A stretch of DNA of 64,000 nucleotides from Bicyclus anynana (GCF_947172395.1 NC_069106.1:992001-1056000), one strand, 5' to 3'; positions 32,800 through 45,359 are shown, counted from the first letter of the stretch. Notes: a model not told the origin generated them from the sequence alone. Numbers and translations are program-made.

Positions 32800-35700
32800 C
32801 TATTTCAAAGGCATCTTCTCTATGTCTTCTCTGTTCATCATCCAGAAGGAGTAGTTGAGACAGGAGGCGAAGGCGAGCCAGCCCAGGTAAGGCACCATGT
32901 ATGCAGCGGCCATTTTGTTTATGTCAAAGAAACTGGCTATGCACGCCATAGTCACCCCATCGAGTATGCACATCTGAAGGAAAGCCTGAAACAATTGAAA
33001 ATTATACTACAGCCCTATTTGATGTACCTACTCTTTGCCACCAAATTAAAAAAAATCGGTTGTTTTTAAAGACGGTTTACTGACGATAGTTGAACGTGAC
33101 AACGTCATAAGAAAATGTTTGTTTTTCTAGAATACTGTTTAATAATCTTAGTAGACCAGAATATACTTCATGGACCAGAATATACCTACTTTATTTCTTG
33201 TAAAAAAAGTTGGCAACCCTAGAGCGAGGGAACGACGCATGACGTCACCTTTTTTCGAGTGTGCAGCCGGCTCCATCGAATTATAAGACGTCACGTCAAA
33301 ATGAGGGTATAAATCACTAGTCAGGTGATCTGAAATAGTCTAGGTGTGAAATATTATTTTGTCTGCCACGGCACGTGTCTGGCACGCTAAACGTCTGTAG
33401 ATATAAATGGACCTTTAATGGTACGTAATGTCAATGTCGAAGGTTTATGACCATATTTATTAAGTGCGACTAGGTACCTACATTACATCAGTTAGCGATT
33501 ACCTTTGGCCACAGTAAAGATATTACAACCAGTAGTTGGACTTCATACTAGAGGTCGAAACGCGAGCTATACCTACGCACCTCGAACATGGGGTGATCGT
33601 AGGGTGAAGACAGTCGCGACTGTGCCGCGGTGACGAACGAACGCACGGTGTATTAACAGAGTAAAGTGTATTAATAGTATTAGATTTTTTTAATTATGAC
33701 CAGTATGAAATACTGTGCCGTTTTTGGATGCATGAATTCAAAATTATCCCATCCAGAGATAACTTTTTTTAAGTTACCTGGAAACTCTGAAAGGTAAGAC
33801 TTTAAAATAAATTTACTTATTAGTAGGTAGGTACATAATCTTGTATTTTTAATGGATAAGGTATTTCCTTTTATCTCCAGAATAAAGGTAGGTATCTGGA
33901 TTAGTAAATAAAGTGAATAGAGTAAAGGAAAGTGATTGACACGATTGAAATAGGTAGTTATACGCGGTTCATGAATCACGATACAGTAGGTACGATAAGC
34001 TTGTGTTAAAACCTCGACTGCTTGTACAATGTTTTGTGTGTCTGTGCTCGGAGCATTTGTGTTTTGTTACCCGACTGCGGCGAAGCCCAAAGGAGGAGTA
34101 TGTGTTTGAATGTTATGACTTGTTGTTGTATGCGGGCGACGGAAGGAAAGGACTGCGCGGGTGTGAAGTCGTACGCGCTGGGCATCGTTACCCCCCCTCC
34201 CGGGCCGCGCCGACCTTCGGGAGTGTTACGAACAAATTTGCCAAGCACACATACTGATAAATGATATGTCATTAGACTCGTCCAGATAGGCCGAGTGTCA
34301 CTGGGTAACTTAGTTCTTAAAAAATCAAAATGGCGGATTTTATGCGCTTCAATGTGCAAGCTCATAAAACTTTGCTCAGCTTGGCATTGGTGACAAGAAT
34401 TTTAACCGACTTCCAAAAAGGATCGTATCGTATTTACAGCGATATTTCCGTCATTTGTAAACCGTTTCTTTTTTGTTTGGATGAGTATTCTTTCAGGTTA
34501 GTCCCATTTTTTTCATGTCAGGATCTGATAATGGCATCCTAGAGAAATCTAGGGGAAATTGTTTGTTGGTAAACAGTACTCATCAAGAAAGGTGGGTGGT
34601 GACTGAATTAGGTCTAGTATCAGCCTTAATTAAATCAAAAAACACGCATTTTTATTTATCACTTCCCATTTTACTACAATTTACAAAGTATTTTATTTGT
34701 TTATATAAAAAAAGTTTATTTACAATCATAAAACTGAGTGGAAACACAAAGTTAGCAAATGTAATTAAAATGCTGCAGGCGGGCAGCCCTATCACATGTT
34801 TACGTACCGCGCGGCTGTAGGTATTTATTTCAAAAATACGGCCGAGTTACTATACTGCTTGTAATATCTTTACTGTGCTTTGGCACTCTGATAGCAATGC
34901 ATAATAAGCCTAAATTTTTAGGGATCCGTAGTCATCAAGTTTAGCCTTGTCCGTCTGTCCGTGATTTAAGTAAGTGCCTACTATAGGTACTATTATTAAG
35001 CTCAGGTTCTGTATTAGAAGGTAATAGATAAGTTCATTGTTCTTTAACACGCTTTTATTTACTTCACTTGGAACTAACTATGTATGTAAAAAAATCTTGG
35101 AATCTTAATTTGACTCACTTCCCGGTCTTCGATTAGTATAGAATTTTGCACACGCTCTGAGTTCAGAGGGCCTAGTGGCAGTCCGAAAAGCGTGTTTTTT
35201 AGTTCTTTAAACTTCTTACCTGGCTGTAATACGGCATGCGATAGATGAACGAAAAATTCGAAGATTCAGAAAAAGGTTACACTTTTAAATAATGTATCTC
35301 CTTACCCATCCCATTTGGTGTAGTTTAAAGAACACTGGTGTCCAGAACCAATTGAGCAGCAACTGTACCCCGTAGAGTCCTAGAGGGATGACCGCCTCAT
35401 CTGAAATAGAAGCAGTCTCTAGTTGTAGTTATGGAATTTAGACGGAGAGCAAGAAGCCCAACCCAAAAAACCAAGTAGTTACCTACCTAGGTAGATATAT
35501 CGATAAAAGTAAAAACCATTTTGAAATACTTTCAAGATTTGGGGATGTATTGTCGGGAGGGCGGGGCACTTAGGTAATTTAAAATTTAATTCCAAGTAGA
35601 TAAGCTTACTTTACAAGCATTTTTAATCATCAAGTTTGACTACCTATTTGAAACTACCGCCGGTTTTGAAGTAAGGCACTGTATTTTTCGGTGCAATTTC

Positions 35701-36135
35701 CAAAACCATGAGGCTCACAAATGTGACAAAAATGGTTACTGACTGCCGCGGACGTTGGTTATCATGTACCATTTAAGGAACATTAATAATAACATCGGTA
35801 ACATAAACCTCAAATAACTAAAACCAGGAGTCTATCAACATTGCATTGTTCCGTGCGTAAAACCATGGTACCCAATAATGTAAAATTGGCTACTAACCAG
35901 TAAATCCTCCACAGTCTTCGTATATCAAGTAAGACGCGTATCCCATAGCGGTATACAATATCACCCAGGTTGGACCGAACACCCAGTTGGGTGGTGTCCA
36001 GGTGGGTTTCCTGAGCCGCTCGTACCATGCGTTGCCGTCCGCAGAGGTGACCTCGCCTATCATAGAGAGTGCGCCCGCCCAGCCGCCGATGTTTGGCAGC
36101 ACCATCGCTCCCACCATTTGCCAATTTAGGACCAT
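32800..36135 (-). CDS. TSPO: Translocator protein TSPO, paralogue 1
   Basis: TSPO is a five-helix protein of the outer mitochondrial membrane that binds cholesterol and porphyrins. Three minus-strand exons, 35898-36135, 35306-35400 and 32800-32985, close to 172 residues, the usual family length. The signature WTPPNWVFGPTW, the tail of helix 2 (GYASYLIYEDCGGFTG), LLLNWFWTPVFF and PYLGWLAFASCLNY are visible. In the C-terminal cholesterol-recognition (CRAC) motif the residues are LNYSFWM: the basic residue expected after the Trp is Met, the next Arg being three residues later. Intron 1 is short; intron 2 (2.3 kb) contains a THAP exon on the opposite strand. A second TSPO faces away at 42.8 kb. 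The ATG at 36135 is supported by MVLNWQMVGAMVLPNIGG, which aligns with the other copy. Confidence 0.95.
33696..33793 (+). CDS. THAP zinc-finger first exon (partial gene)
   Basis: The ATG at 33696 opens MTSMKYCAVFGCMNSKLSH, then PEITFFKLPGNSER, and the frame ends at the donor GAAAG|GTAAGA. C-x-V-x-G-C and the F-x-x-(F)K-L-P step are the start of a C2CH THAP DNA-binding domain; the second half (Trp, then the CxxH ligands) should be on a later exon. A GC-richer stretch at 33540-33650 could be its promoter. No continuing exon is recognised, so the gene either extends with large introns or is a remnant. THAP domains occur in transcription factors and in P-element transposases. It lies antisense within TSPO paralogue 1. 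Confidence 0.65.
34130..34300. repeat. GC-rich MITE-like repeat
   Basis: Shares 'tatgcgggcgac', 'aggactgcgcggg' or near match, and 'gggagtgttacgaac' with 53735-53920. Open frames across it are accidental. Confidence 0.6.
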
Positions 36136-36369
36136 TTTATGATAAATACTGAAATTAAAAAATTATTTACTTTGATATTTTTTTATTTATTAAATATCAT
36201 CCAGGTAGATCTCATTTCCGAAAGAGTACGGGGATAACCTATGTTACATGTTACATTATGATAATGTAGCTTTTCATAAGTTAAAGATTTGTTCAATCGG
36301 TTCAGTAGTTTTGGAGTTATTACTAACAAACAAACAGGAAATCTTACCTCTTTGTAATATTTTAATAGA

Positions 36370-36420
36370 CTAGCGGACACCCGCGACTTCGTCCGCGAGA
36401 AAATCGATGTACACTTTGAC
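36370..36420 (-). repeat. Fragment of 'TTCGTCCGCG' family repeat
   Basis: Reads 'tagcggacacccgcgacttc' and then 'gtccgcgag', upstream of TSPO paralogue 1. Confidence 0.6.
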
Positions 36421-36466
36421 CTCTTCGCCGATTCTATTTATATATTCTCGTATGTTTTATCTTCTA

Positions 36467-36840
36467 TACTTATAATAAAACTGTAGAGAGGTCAATTCTG
36501 TACATGAAATATATTTCCAAAATAACTATCAGGGCGTGATTAGTGATCGATACGGATGCTAAAAATGCAATTAGTAAAATTTTTGTCTATCTGTATGTTC
36601 GATATAGAAACAAAAACTACTCGACGGATATTAACGAAACTTGGTACAATTATTCTTCATACTCCTGGGCAGGATATAGTATACTTTTCATCACGCTATG
36701 ATCAATAGGAGCAGAGGAGTGAAGGGAAATGTTGGGAAAACGGGAGAAGTTACTCCATTTTTACAGCGATACTAAAGAAGAGAATACTAAAGATTAAAGA
36801 GGTCTAAGGGCGGACGAAGTCGCGAGCGTCCGCTAGTATA
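36467..36840 (+). repeat. 374-bp interspersed repeat, copy 1
   Basis: Nearly collinear with 62217-62595: both start 'ctgtagagaggtcaattctg', contain 'ctcctgggcagg' and 'ggagaagttactccattttt', and end 'gggcggacgaagtcgcg'. The final 30 bases match the 'TTCGTCCGCG' family end. Confidence 0.8.
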
Positions 36841-39560
36841 CATATAATAAATACAAAATCACAACCCCCGGCCGAAGGCCAGTGTACAATAAAGTTCAAC
36901 ACTTATTAAACCCCATAGGGCAGAAATTTTTGAAGTTTTTTTTTAATGTTAAACCTACTGTTTGTATTTCATTTAGGGCCCCGCCAAGGCACGCTACGCT
37001 ACTGGGTAAAACGCATACGAAGTTGCAAGCTTTCGCTAGTATTATAAAGTACCAAATGACGTAAAGGCGTATCGACTGCTTTATCTAATTGGTGCTTAGG
37101 TAACTAGGTAGGTATTTAGTACTGGTCTATATTGCTTACTAACCCAGTCTTGGTTGCCTTGACATCATTTTGCTTTGTTTTTTTTTTCTTGTTTCGTCGT
37201 CATCAACCCATATTCGGCTCACTGCTGAGCTTGAGTCTACTCTCTGAATGAGAGAGGTTAGGCAAATAGTCCACCGTTTGAGACACGTGATATTTAATTT
37301 CTTAAAATGCACACAACTGAAAAGTTGGAGGTGCATGCCCCGGACCGGATTCGAACCCACAACCTCCGGAATCGGAGGCAGAGGTCATATCCACTGGGCT
37401 ATCACGGCTCTCCGGCTACATTTTAATTTTTATAGGTACCTATATATTTTGTGTTAGTATGTACCTTTTTGGACTCTATTAAATTATAAGCTGGTATACC
37501 AACAATTACACTTATTTTTTTAAAGAATATTTGCATTATTATATTTACAACACGACTAAAAAATCCATGTTACGATAATAGTCCAGGGGGCGGGATTCGA
37601 ACCCACGACCTCTTGGTGTTAGTCCGTCCCTTTTAGCGTTAAGCTATTGCGGGTTACATTTACTCAAATATTTAAAACTTTTATTTTTAAATAAATACAT
37701 AATTAAATTAAATTTTTAAGTAGTAAAAATTTAAAATAACTTATATAGTATGTAAACAAATAATAACAGGTATGCAATAAATAATTTTAGCTATTATTTT
37801 ATATATTATTTTTAGCTCAGTGTTAGCTGAAACTTTATTTTCCTACGTGTTACCTACCTTCAAATTTTATTCTGAGAAAAATATCCGGTCTCACTTATTT
37901 ACTCTTTTAAATTTTCGGCGGGTATAACAAAACTTTGCTAAGTGGATGATAATATTATTATGAGTGACTAGTAAGTAAAAAACTCGCAAAACAAGTAATA
38001 TGTGTTACCAGATAGCGATAATTTGAGCGAATAGAATGTCGTAAAACACCACTTATGCTGCCAGGTGGAGAGTGTATGTAATTTTTATTATTTGATCGTG
38101 TAAATCGGATTTATGTTTGAGTCGTTGTAGGGGTAATCTTTGCAATTATTAAAGCAATATCAAAAATTATTTTAAAAATAGTAGGCCACGTTATTTGTGA
38201 TTGTAGGCTGTATTTTATCCCAAAGATGTTTACCGTACGACGTGAACGGGAATTAGGCGGGTGTAACCGCAGAGGGCGGCTACACAGATTAAGAATAATA
38301 GGCAGATAGAGCGGTGTCGTAGCCGTTCCAAATACAAAATTCAAAAACGAATACATTCTCGAGTCAGTACGACACGAAGCTTCGCATCAGTAATTTTAAT
38401 ATTATTCAAGAAAAATGGTGTCTTATGTTTTAAATATTTTAAAAATTGTTTACAAACCCTAAAGAAATAAGATAGAGTAGGTATTATTGTATTGGTAAAT
38501 ATTGATCAATTTAATATTCAATTACATTCTTAGTAAAAGTAAGTGTTGAATTTTGAAATAATACAAATTTTGAAAAAAAATTGTACCTATATGCCGATGT
38601 CAAGGAGACGAGTGTTTGTTTTTTATGGGTTTCACCACGCTGCTTGTAAAGACTCATTCCGGATTTCATACTATTTTGTAGAGCGTTTGTTTTTTATATT
38701 TTGTAAGTTCGCTAAGTACCCTATAAACGATGTTTGCAACTTGCATCATAGATGATATGTTGGCAGAGTAGGCTGCGAAGGTTGTATTTTTTTAGCCATT
38801 TGTGGTAGGATGTAATAAAAAATATAAATAGATGTTTGCAAAATCTCGATCTATCTGGCTGAACTTTTATAAAAATTATGACGTTCCTTTTTAACAAAAG
38901 TAGTTAAAATTTTTAAAAACTAATGAAGTAGATAGGTACGTGCAATTTGAAATCGGTTTATTCTAAGTATAAGTACCTACCTACCTGTATAATGTTGCTG
39001 TTTTTTTACAACTCTGAAAGTCTGAGAATGTTTTATATTTCAAGTGAATCAATATTCGATTCAAAATGCAAATATATATTTATACCTATACTTTGTAAAT
39101 TTATTTTAAGATAGAGATGAAAATTTTAATTATTATAAAGTAGATAAGTAATATAAATATTAATATTCAAATTATGTTGTTATTTTCAACCAAGTTTTCA
39201 TGAAACGGAACACACAAAGTCACGGTATGTCGATTGTTACCCGACCAAATTAAAAACGTGACATTTCATTTCACGCGACATTACACCGGCTGCTTTTTAT
39301 TTTAGGTAGCATAATACACAAGCCGGTGATTTCACTCATTGTAAATTTTTCCATTTTCACAAGATTTTTTTGCATCCAATAACCAATAAACTGTATTTTA
39401 CCGTGGGATCTCCTGTTGAAAGTTAAAAAGTAAGTCAATCTTATAATTACTTGATAGAAATGTAATGCTTGATAGATTTGCATAAGTCCGGATTAAATTA
39501 CATCAAGACCAAGAGTACCTACGTGATCAGGGTTTCAGAGGTGTTATTTCCTAGTTATTT
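36841..39560. other. Intergenic DNA between the two TSPO genes
   Basis: Contains a SINE family C copy (37195-37412) and a tRNA-like SINE head (about 37570-37655, minus). The remainder is AT-rich with scattered short frames; none resembles a known protein. Confidence 0.45.
37195..37412 (-). repeat. SINE family C
   Basis: tRNA-like head in reverse ('ggattcgaacccacaacctc', 'atatccactgggctatcacg') with its 3' end ('cccatattcggctcactgc'). A central part is deleted relative to 53143-53446. Confidence 0.75.
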
Positions 39561-39620
39561 GTATAAATATTACATCATCGATTACACAGTCCTCACAAAT
39601 TAGGCAACTTTTTGGTATTG
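39561..39620 (+). promoter_or_regulatory. Possible TSPO paralogue 2 promoter and leader exon
   Basis: A TATA-like GTATAAATA (39561-39569) is followed about 25 bp on by an initiator-like ACACAGTCC and then a consensus donor TTG|GTGAGT at 39621. The TSPO start-codon exon has a splice acceptor (TTTTTTTACAG) at about 42791, so an untranslated leader must lie upstream; this is one candidate. Confidence 0.25.
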
Positions 39621-40137
39621 GTGAGTGACTTTACCCTTTTAGGTAATTATTTGGTTTATAAAGTAAACTATAAAAAGAAAAAATATGATATTAATTTGCT
39701 TAGACTTCAAAAGGTGTAGGACTTTCTTTTGTTATATTATGTTTTACTATAGTATGGCGACTGACTCGAGCTAAAGTAGGTGTTTATACTGCAGATACAT
39801 AGCACATAAACATAATTCATTTGTATCTATAAAGTTCTAGAATGCCCTTTCTGTACCTTCAGGTATAAACCTACTACCGGAAAACTGACTGACTGACTAA
39901 GTATCAGCACAAGTTGGTTTCACCATATACCATATCATCACCTACCACCAAGTGTGGTTTTTGAAAATTTGTATGTATTAAAAAAAATATGTCAGTTAAT
40001 GATAATTTTGAAATTATCATTATTTACCTGTGATAAGATTAGTAATTAAGCGAATCACAATCATTCTCATTAAGTCCAGTAGTTGTAAGACAATAAATAG
40101 TGATTAGTGTAGTGCAATTTATATAATCTTTACAAAA

Positions 40138-40173
40138 TGGGCAGCTTACAGGATTATTTTAAATTTTCAGGGT
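40138..40173 (+). CDS. Possible short first coding exon
   Basis: ATG with a good context (caaaATGG) opens MGSLQDYFKFSG and meets a donor (CAGGGTAATT). Joined to the TSPO acceptor at 42792 it would soon meet a stop, so it may belong to another gene or be chance. Confidence 0.15.
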
Positions 40174-41370
40174 AATTTTTGTATTTTTTGTAAAGACATT
40201 AATATTTGAATCCTTCTTCATTTTCTCTAGAGAGAATCCTAAGGAGTAGGTCTGTCTGGGAATTGAATCCTGTGCCTTTCGGGTTGGAACCTAAAGCTCT
40301 TGAGGTTTAAGACGCCAGTTAGTAACTGGCCCCTGAAACTTTGAGCAGATTTAATTTAAATTGGTAACAGAAGGACTGGTTCGTGCAAATGCAGCCAGTA
40401 TTCTTGCCACCGTTCCACGTGGGCATGATTTGTTTAGTTATTAGGATAAGTTAGCTTAAGTTTCTTATTGTATTATTTCTCCATGATGATGGTTGAACAT
40501 TGAAAAGTTAAAAGAACATTAAACGTGAACCAATTTTAGAAGTTATTTTGCTAATAGAAAGCCACATTTTTTGTAAGTGTCATTGTCAATATTTTATCCC
40601 GATATTCCCTCAGGAAAGTGGATCAATCCATGGCTTGTCTGCTTGTAAAACAGACTCATCAAGGGGCGGTGATCCAATCTCTGCTGGTCTAGATGTACAC
40701 ACTCCTTACACAGTCTTTTACGACTAGTTAGAGAGGAACAGGTATATTGGTCATATTTAAAAAAAGAGGTTGACAAATATTCTTTAAAAAAAACAAATCG
40801 ACTCATAATTAGTCAATTGTTGCAAGTAATAATTTTCTACAAAAGTTACAAAGTTACCTACATAATTTTTATTATGGACCCCACAATGTATCCATTTCCT
40901 GTGGGCATACAAGGCTAAAATATAGCCGCATACTCGCAGATGATGTAGCTTCGATAGAATTTTTAAAATAAGCTTGAAAGCATCATAAACCAACAAACAT
41001 TTACATTTATAATGTCAGTTGTATGTGTATTTTGTGCAGAAATTACTAGAACATTCCTGACCTGAGATAATAATATTTTAGCATAACTGATGGCAATAAA
41101 TCCCTGATAAGATGTGTCATACTTACATAACCGACAGAGGTAGAAGATTATTGATAAGCCAAGGTGATAATATATTAAACAAACAGTAATGTAACAAAAT
41201 GAAACTCCTTATAGATTTTTTATTCAATGCCTAGTTAGCTCACCTGTAGTTCTAACATGCAACCAAGTGAAGAGCAATGGACAAAATATTGTCTAATTGC
41301 GGCGATTTTGTCCCACTACTATCTCTAGCATCCCAATGTAACAAAAAACATAGAAGTATAGAAGTATATG

Positions 41371-41545
41371 CAGGGCCGGACCGTCCATACGGCGAACGGA
41401 GCGGTCGCTCCAGGCGCCAAATCCTAGGGGGCGCCGAAATGGTAAAGACAAGATCGAAAAGAAATTTATGTGATGAATTTACGTGCGCGAAAGGAGTCAT
41501 AATTGGATCTCGCTCCATTCTAAAATTTACCTCGGTCCGGCGCTG
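41371..41545. mobile_element. hAT MITE with 8-bp target duplication
   Basis: Ends CAGGGCCGGACCG and CGGTCCGGCGCTG; flanked by AGTATATG at 41363-41370 and 41546-41553. 175 bp. A related single end is at about 59703-59790. The two opposite open frames across it (41252-41546) are accidental. Confidence 0.9.
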
Positions 41546-42142
41546 AGTATATGTCTATGTATATGAAATATTATGTCTACTTCTCTTCAAGAGATATTTT
41601 GTTGGTCCCACATTAGACTAATCTAACCACTCAGCAATTTACTTATGTCTAAATTTGATAATTTTACTTTAATAATAAGTCATTACTTTATCAAAAAAAG
41701 TTTGCTACAATGTTTGACAACACTTAATTCATCTTTAATTTGTCCACAACAGGGACAAGCTAAGATCCTTGACAGCATACAGCCTGAGTTTTACAATATT
41801 TTTAAAGACTTGTGAATATTTTTTTGTTCATTTTCTTGTTTTTCAAGCTTGTTGATAACAGAAAAAAATAATACAAAAAAAAAGAATACAGCTTCAAATC
41901 TCATTTTGCCGCTTTGGTACAGGCGAACAGAGAAGAGTAATAAAAAAAAAATTTTCTTTACGAAAGTTATTTTTTATTAAGCCAATTATTTAATATCTAA
42001 ATATATATAAATTCATATTATCATTGTCATATTATCATGATCCGCTAGTATTTCTTTAAATTGTATGTTTGAATGAAAGTGTTAGCTTTTAGCAACGTCT
42101 GTTCTGTGGTTTGAATTGACTGGTATTCATATCAGATAACTT

Positions 42143-42370
42143 AACTCTAAACTTAACAGTTGATCTGTTACATTGTGTAATGACTATAATGTGACTTTTA
42201 TCAGATCTATAAAGTAAAATATCTTTTTTACTTTGAAGTAAATAGATGTTTATCTGATATTTTAAATATTACTTGAAAATAATATCTACAATATCAAGTA
42301 GTTTTAGATATAGGTCTGATAAGTCACATTATATTCCACAATGTAAAACAGCAACTGTTGAGTTTAATTT
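42143..42370. repeat. Foldback MITE upstream of TSPO paralogue 2
   Basis: Left arm 'aacttaacagttgatctgtt', 'acattgtg', 'atcagatctata' pairs imperfectly with the right arm 'taggtctgataagtcacat', 'cacaatgtaaaacagc', 'aactgttgagttt'. No coding capacity. Confidence 0.65.
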
Positions 42371-42810
42371 TTCATTGGGATGCCTGCTCTTCTCAGCAAA
42401 ACCTGGCTTCCGAACTGGTGGTAGTCTTTACAAACTTGATGTTTCAAAAGCTTGGAAATTATGCTGAAATTAATTAATTTTGATTTTTAATAATTTTCAA
42501 GTGCTTACAATTTTTTTGTTTTATACAATGTACGGTCTATTACATACTTTAGTGAATGAACTGAAGTGAATATGGGCTTATAATTAATTAGTTTATTTGT
42601 AGTAGAAGTTAGTGTTTTTCAGATAGCATGGGTATGGTGACAGTCGCCTGTATGCTATTCATAATACGTACAATTATCGTAAATCAATTAACTGTCACCC
42701 ACACCATCCTACATGAAACGAACTGTAGTGAGATATTTTAGCAAAAACAATAATAAAAGAGGTTGTTAAGTTTATTTCTTTTTTTTTACAGTACAATAAG
42801 TGATCTAACA

Positions 42811-45353
42811 ATGGCAAACTGGGCAGTTATCGGTTCAGTAATCCTGCCCAACACCGGAGGCTGGCTCAACGGCCTGTACTTCGCTGGGCAGGTCCGGAAA
42901 GACAATGAGAAGTCCTGGTATGATGACCTGAAGAAACCCTCCTGGACGCCCCCCAAGTGGGTGTTCGGCCCCGCCTGGACAGTTCTGTACAGTGGGATGG
43001 GTTACGCATCGTATTTGGTGTATGAGGAATGCGGTGGATTTACTGGTAATTTTTTTTCGATAGTTTTAAAAAATAAATAAATATTACGTGTCTCAAACGG
43101 TGAAGGAAAACATCGTGGGGAAACCTGCATACCTGAGAATTTTCTTAATTCTCTGCGTGTGTGAAGTCTGCCAATTCTGGCATTGGGCCAGCGTGGTGGA
43201 CTATTAGCCTAATTCTCATTCTGAGAGGAGATTCGAGCTCGGCAGTGAGCCGAATATGGGTTGATAATGATGAAGTTTTTAATTATGTATATGGTTTATA
43301 TATTTTTTCTTAAAACTGTGTTATGTGAAGTGTGCCAGTTATTTACATAACTAGCTGACGCCGCGCGTTTTCACCCGCGTGTTTCCCGTTCCCGTAGGAA
43401 TATGGGGATAATATATAGCCTATAGCCTTCCTCGGTAAATCGGCTATCTAACACTGAAAGAATTTTTCAAATCGGACCAGTAGTTCCTCAGATTTATAGT
43501 GCGTTCAATCAAACAAGCAAACTCTTTAGCTTTATAATATTAGTATAGATGTTAAAACATAAACTTTTTTTTAAAATGTTGTCTTACGACTCTGTCTGTA
43601 AAAAAAAATATTCTTGAATCTGTTAATTTCCAGAGGAAGCAATCCTGCCTCTTTCTCTATACGGTGGTCAGCTCCTCCTCAACTGGGCGTGGACTCCCAT
43701 CTTCTTTGGCCTCAAGGATTTCAAGTTGGTAAGTATTGTATTGTAGTTGGATTCCGCGGTTTACCACTAAGTTCGGGAAACATTGTTCATCCAAAAAAGT
43801 TTTCAGCGGCTCGTCCAGTAGGGTTTGGAAGTCCATCCAAGAGGTCTATGTCCAGCAGTGGTTGTCCATTGACTGTTAAAAATGATGAACCAGACATCCT
43901 CATTTTAAGGCTGAAAGTTTGTCAGCCATAAAGTGTGGTATTAGTGATATGGTTGCCAGGAGGCAAACATCTGGTGATTGGAGACATGATTTATGATTCC
44001 TCATGATATTATCACAATAATAAAAAGAAATATATATTTACACTTGGACAGTTGAAGTTTTGTTTGTTTTTTTTTTTATTATTATTTACGAGTTAGCCCT
44101 TGACTACAATCTCAGCTGATGTTAAGTGATGATGCAGTCTAAGATGGAAGCGGGCTAACTTGTTAGGAGGAGGATGAAAATCCACACACCTTTTCGGTTT
44201 CTACACGCCATCGTACCGGAACGCTAAATCGCTTGGCGGTACGTCTTTGTCGGTAGGGTGGTAACTAGCCACGGCCGAAGCCTCCCACCAGCCAGACCTG
44301 GACTAATTAAGAAAATCTCAATCGGCCCAGCCGGTGATCGAATCCAGGACCTCCGTTTTGTAAATCCACCATCAAAATTGAATTTTGTTTAGAATGAGGT
44401 ATATGTGGCTTTCACAGGCTCCCAATCTCGTTTTATTTAAAAAAGGCAGAGATAAGTGGGTAGTTTGTAGAAAAGTGCTCAGTTTAGACATTAGCATCGA
44501 TCACAGTGAGATGGCCCGTGAAGAGTTGAGTGGTTCACTCTAGTGTTGTGTGCTACTCGACATACTATGGGAACAAGTCTTTCTAACTTTAGTGGACAGT
44601 TTAACCTACATTAAACTAACTAATTGTTACGTTTGCTTATTTAGACAAAACATTGTTTATTTAGATATAGTAGACTAGGGTGAACTGAAAAAAATGATAT
44701 ACCTTAACAGAAAAAAATGGAATCCCTATGGGATCACTTTGTTGGCTAGTGTCTGTCTGTCAAGCTGTGACGTAGCGCGCCCTGTATCAAAATAAGTGGA
44801 GGGGGGGGGGGGAATTTTAATGAAGGGTAAAGATTTCTCATAATACAAAAAAAATGCCTGCTTAAAATAAATATGACAGTGACCTATGTAGGATGTTTCC
44901 AACTTTTAGGCGCACGCTTACGCAAGGCATTAAGTGAGACTGTGGATAACATTTTGCAAATATTTACTTTCACACGTTAGGGGCCCTTGTAGTAATTAAT
45001 ACACAAAACAAAATACTTACGCTATTTGAAGTTTTAATACATAACACAGTCAAAGGTTCAAACAAATCAACATTCGCTAGGTACTTAATTAAAACCTAGG
45101 GTAACCTTCATCTAGGCCTAGAATCATAAAATAAAATAAACAATAATAACAATGCCATTTATTATCAAAACAGGCTTTCATAGAAATCGCAGTGCTGAGT
45201 GGTGCGGCGGTAGCAACCACCGCCAGTTTCATGCAGGTCAATAAAACGGCTGGATCACTGTTGCTGCCATACCTCGCTTGGCTGGCATACGCTAGCTCAC
45301 TGTCCTTCTACATATGGAAGAACAACCCCAAGATTGAAGACAAGAAGCAATAG
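42811..45353 (+). CDS. TSPO: Translocator protein TSPO, paralogue 2
   Basis: Three plus-strand coding exons, 42811-43045 (exon begins at about 42792), 43634-43728 and 45174-45353, close to 169 residues. Same phases and cut points as paralogue 1, so the two arose by gene duplication. Signature WTPPKWVFGPAW, GYASYLVYEECGGFTG, LLLNWAWTPIFFGL and PYLAWLAYASSL are visible. The CRAC motif is LSFYIWK, with Leu, Tyr and Lys in the canonical spacing. The stop at 45351-45353 is followed by AGAGAG|GTGAGTG, a strong donor-like site; an acceptor at 46553 and poly(A) signals near 46984 suggest a separate 3' untranslated exon. The DNA between is the tandem array of last-exon copies. Intron 2 contains an RTE fragment and a SINE. 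Confidence 0.95.
43084..43272 (+). repeat. SINE family C, 3' part
   Basis: Runs 'acgtgtctcaaacggtgaag' to 'cagtgagccgaatatgggtt'; the tRNA-like head is lost. TSPO paralogue 2 intron 1. Confidence 0.75.
43350..43552 (+). repeat. Metulj-like repeat, full length
   Basis: From 'ctagctgacgccgcgcg' through 'gtttcccgttcccgtaggaa' and 'tcaaatcggaccagtagttc' to 'tataatattagtatagat'. TSPO paralogue 2 intron 1. Confidence 0.8.
43795..43885 (+). mobile_element. RTE LINE 3'-end fragment
   Basis: Contains 'gtctatgtccagcagtggtt' and 'gtccattgactgttaaaaat', the degenerate end of the RTE family. TSPO paralogue 2 intron 2. Confidence 0.6.
44082..44385 (-). repeat. SINE family A, full length
   Basis: Reverse copy from 'cgagttagcccttgactac' to the head ('tgatcgaatccaggacctcc', 'gttttgtaaatccacc'). 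TSPO paralogue 2 intron 2. Confidence 0.8.
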
Positions 45354-45359
45354 AGAGGT

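Noticed and set aside
34003..34365. Several overlapping frames on both strands
   Set aside because: They lie in a GC-rich repeat also present at 53.7 kb.
38543..38755. Plus-strand frame suspected as a continuation of the THAP domain
   Set aside because: It has no Trp or CxxH in the expected places and no good splice acceptor.
41252..41546. Overlapping frames on both strands
   Set aside because: Most of the interval is a hAT MITE with inverted ends, which explains the mirrored frames.
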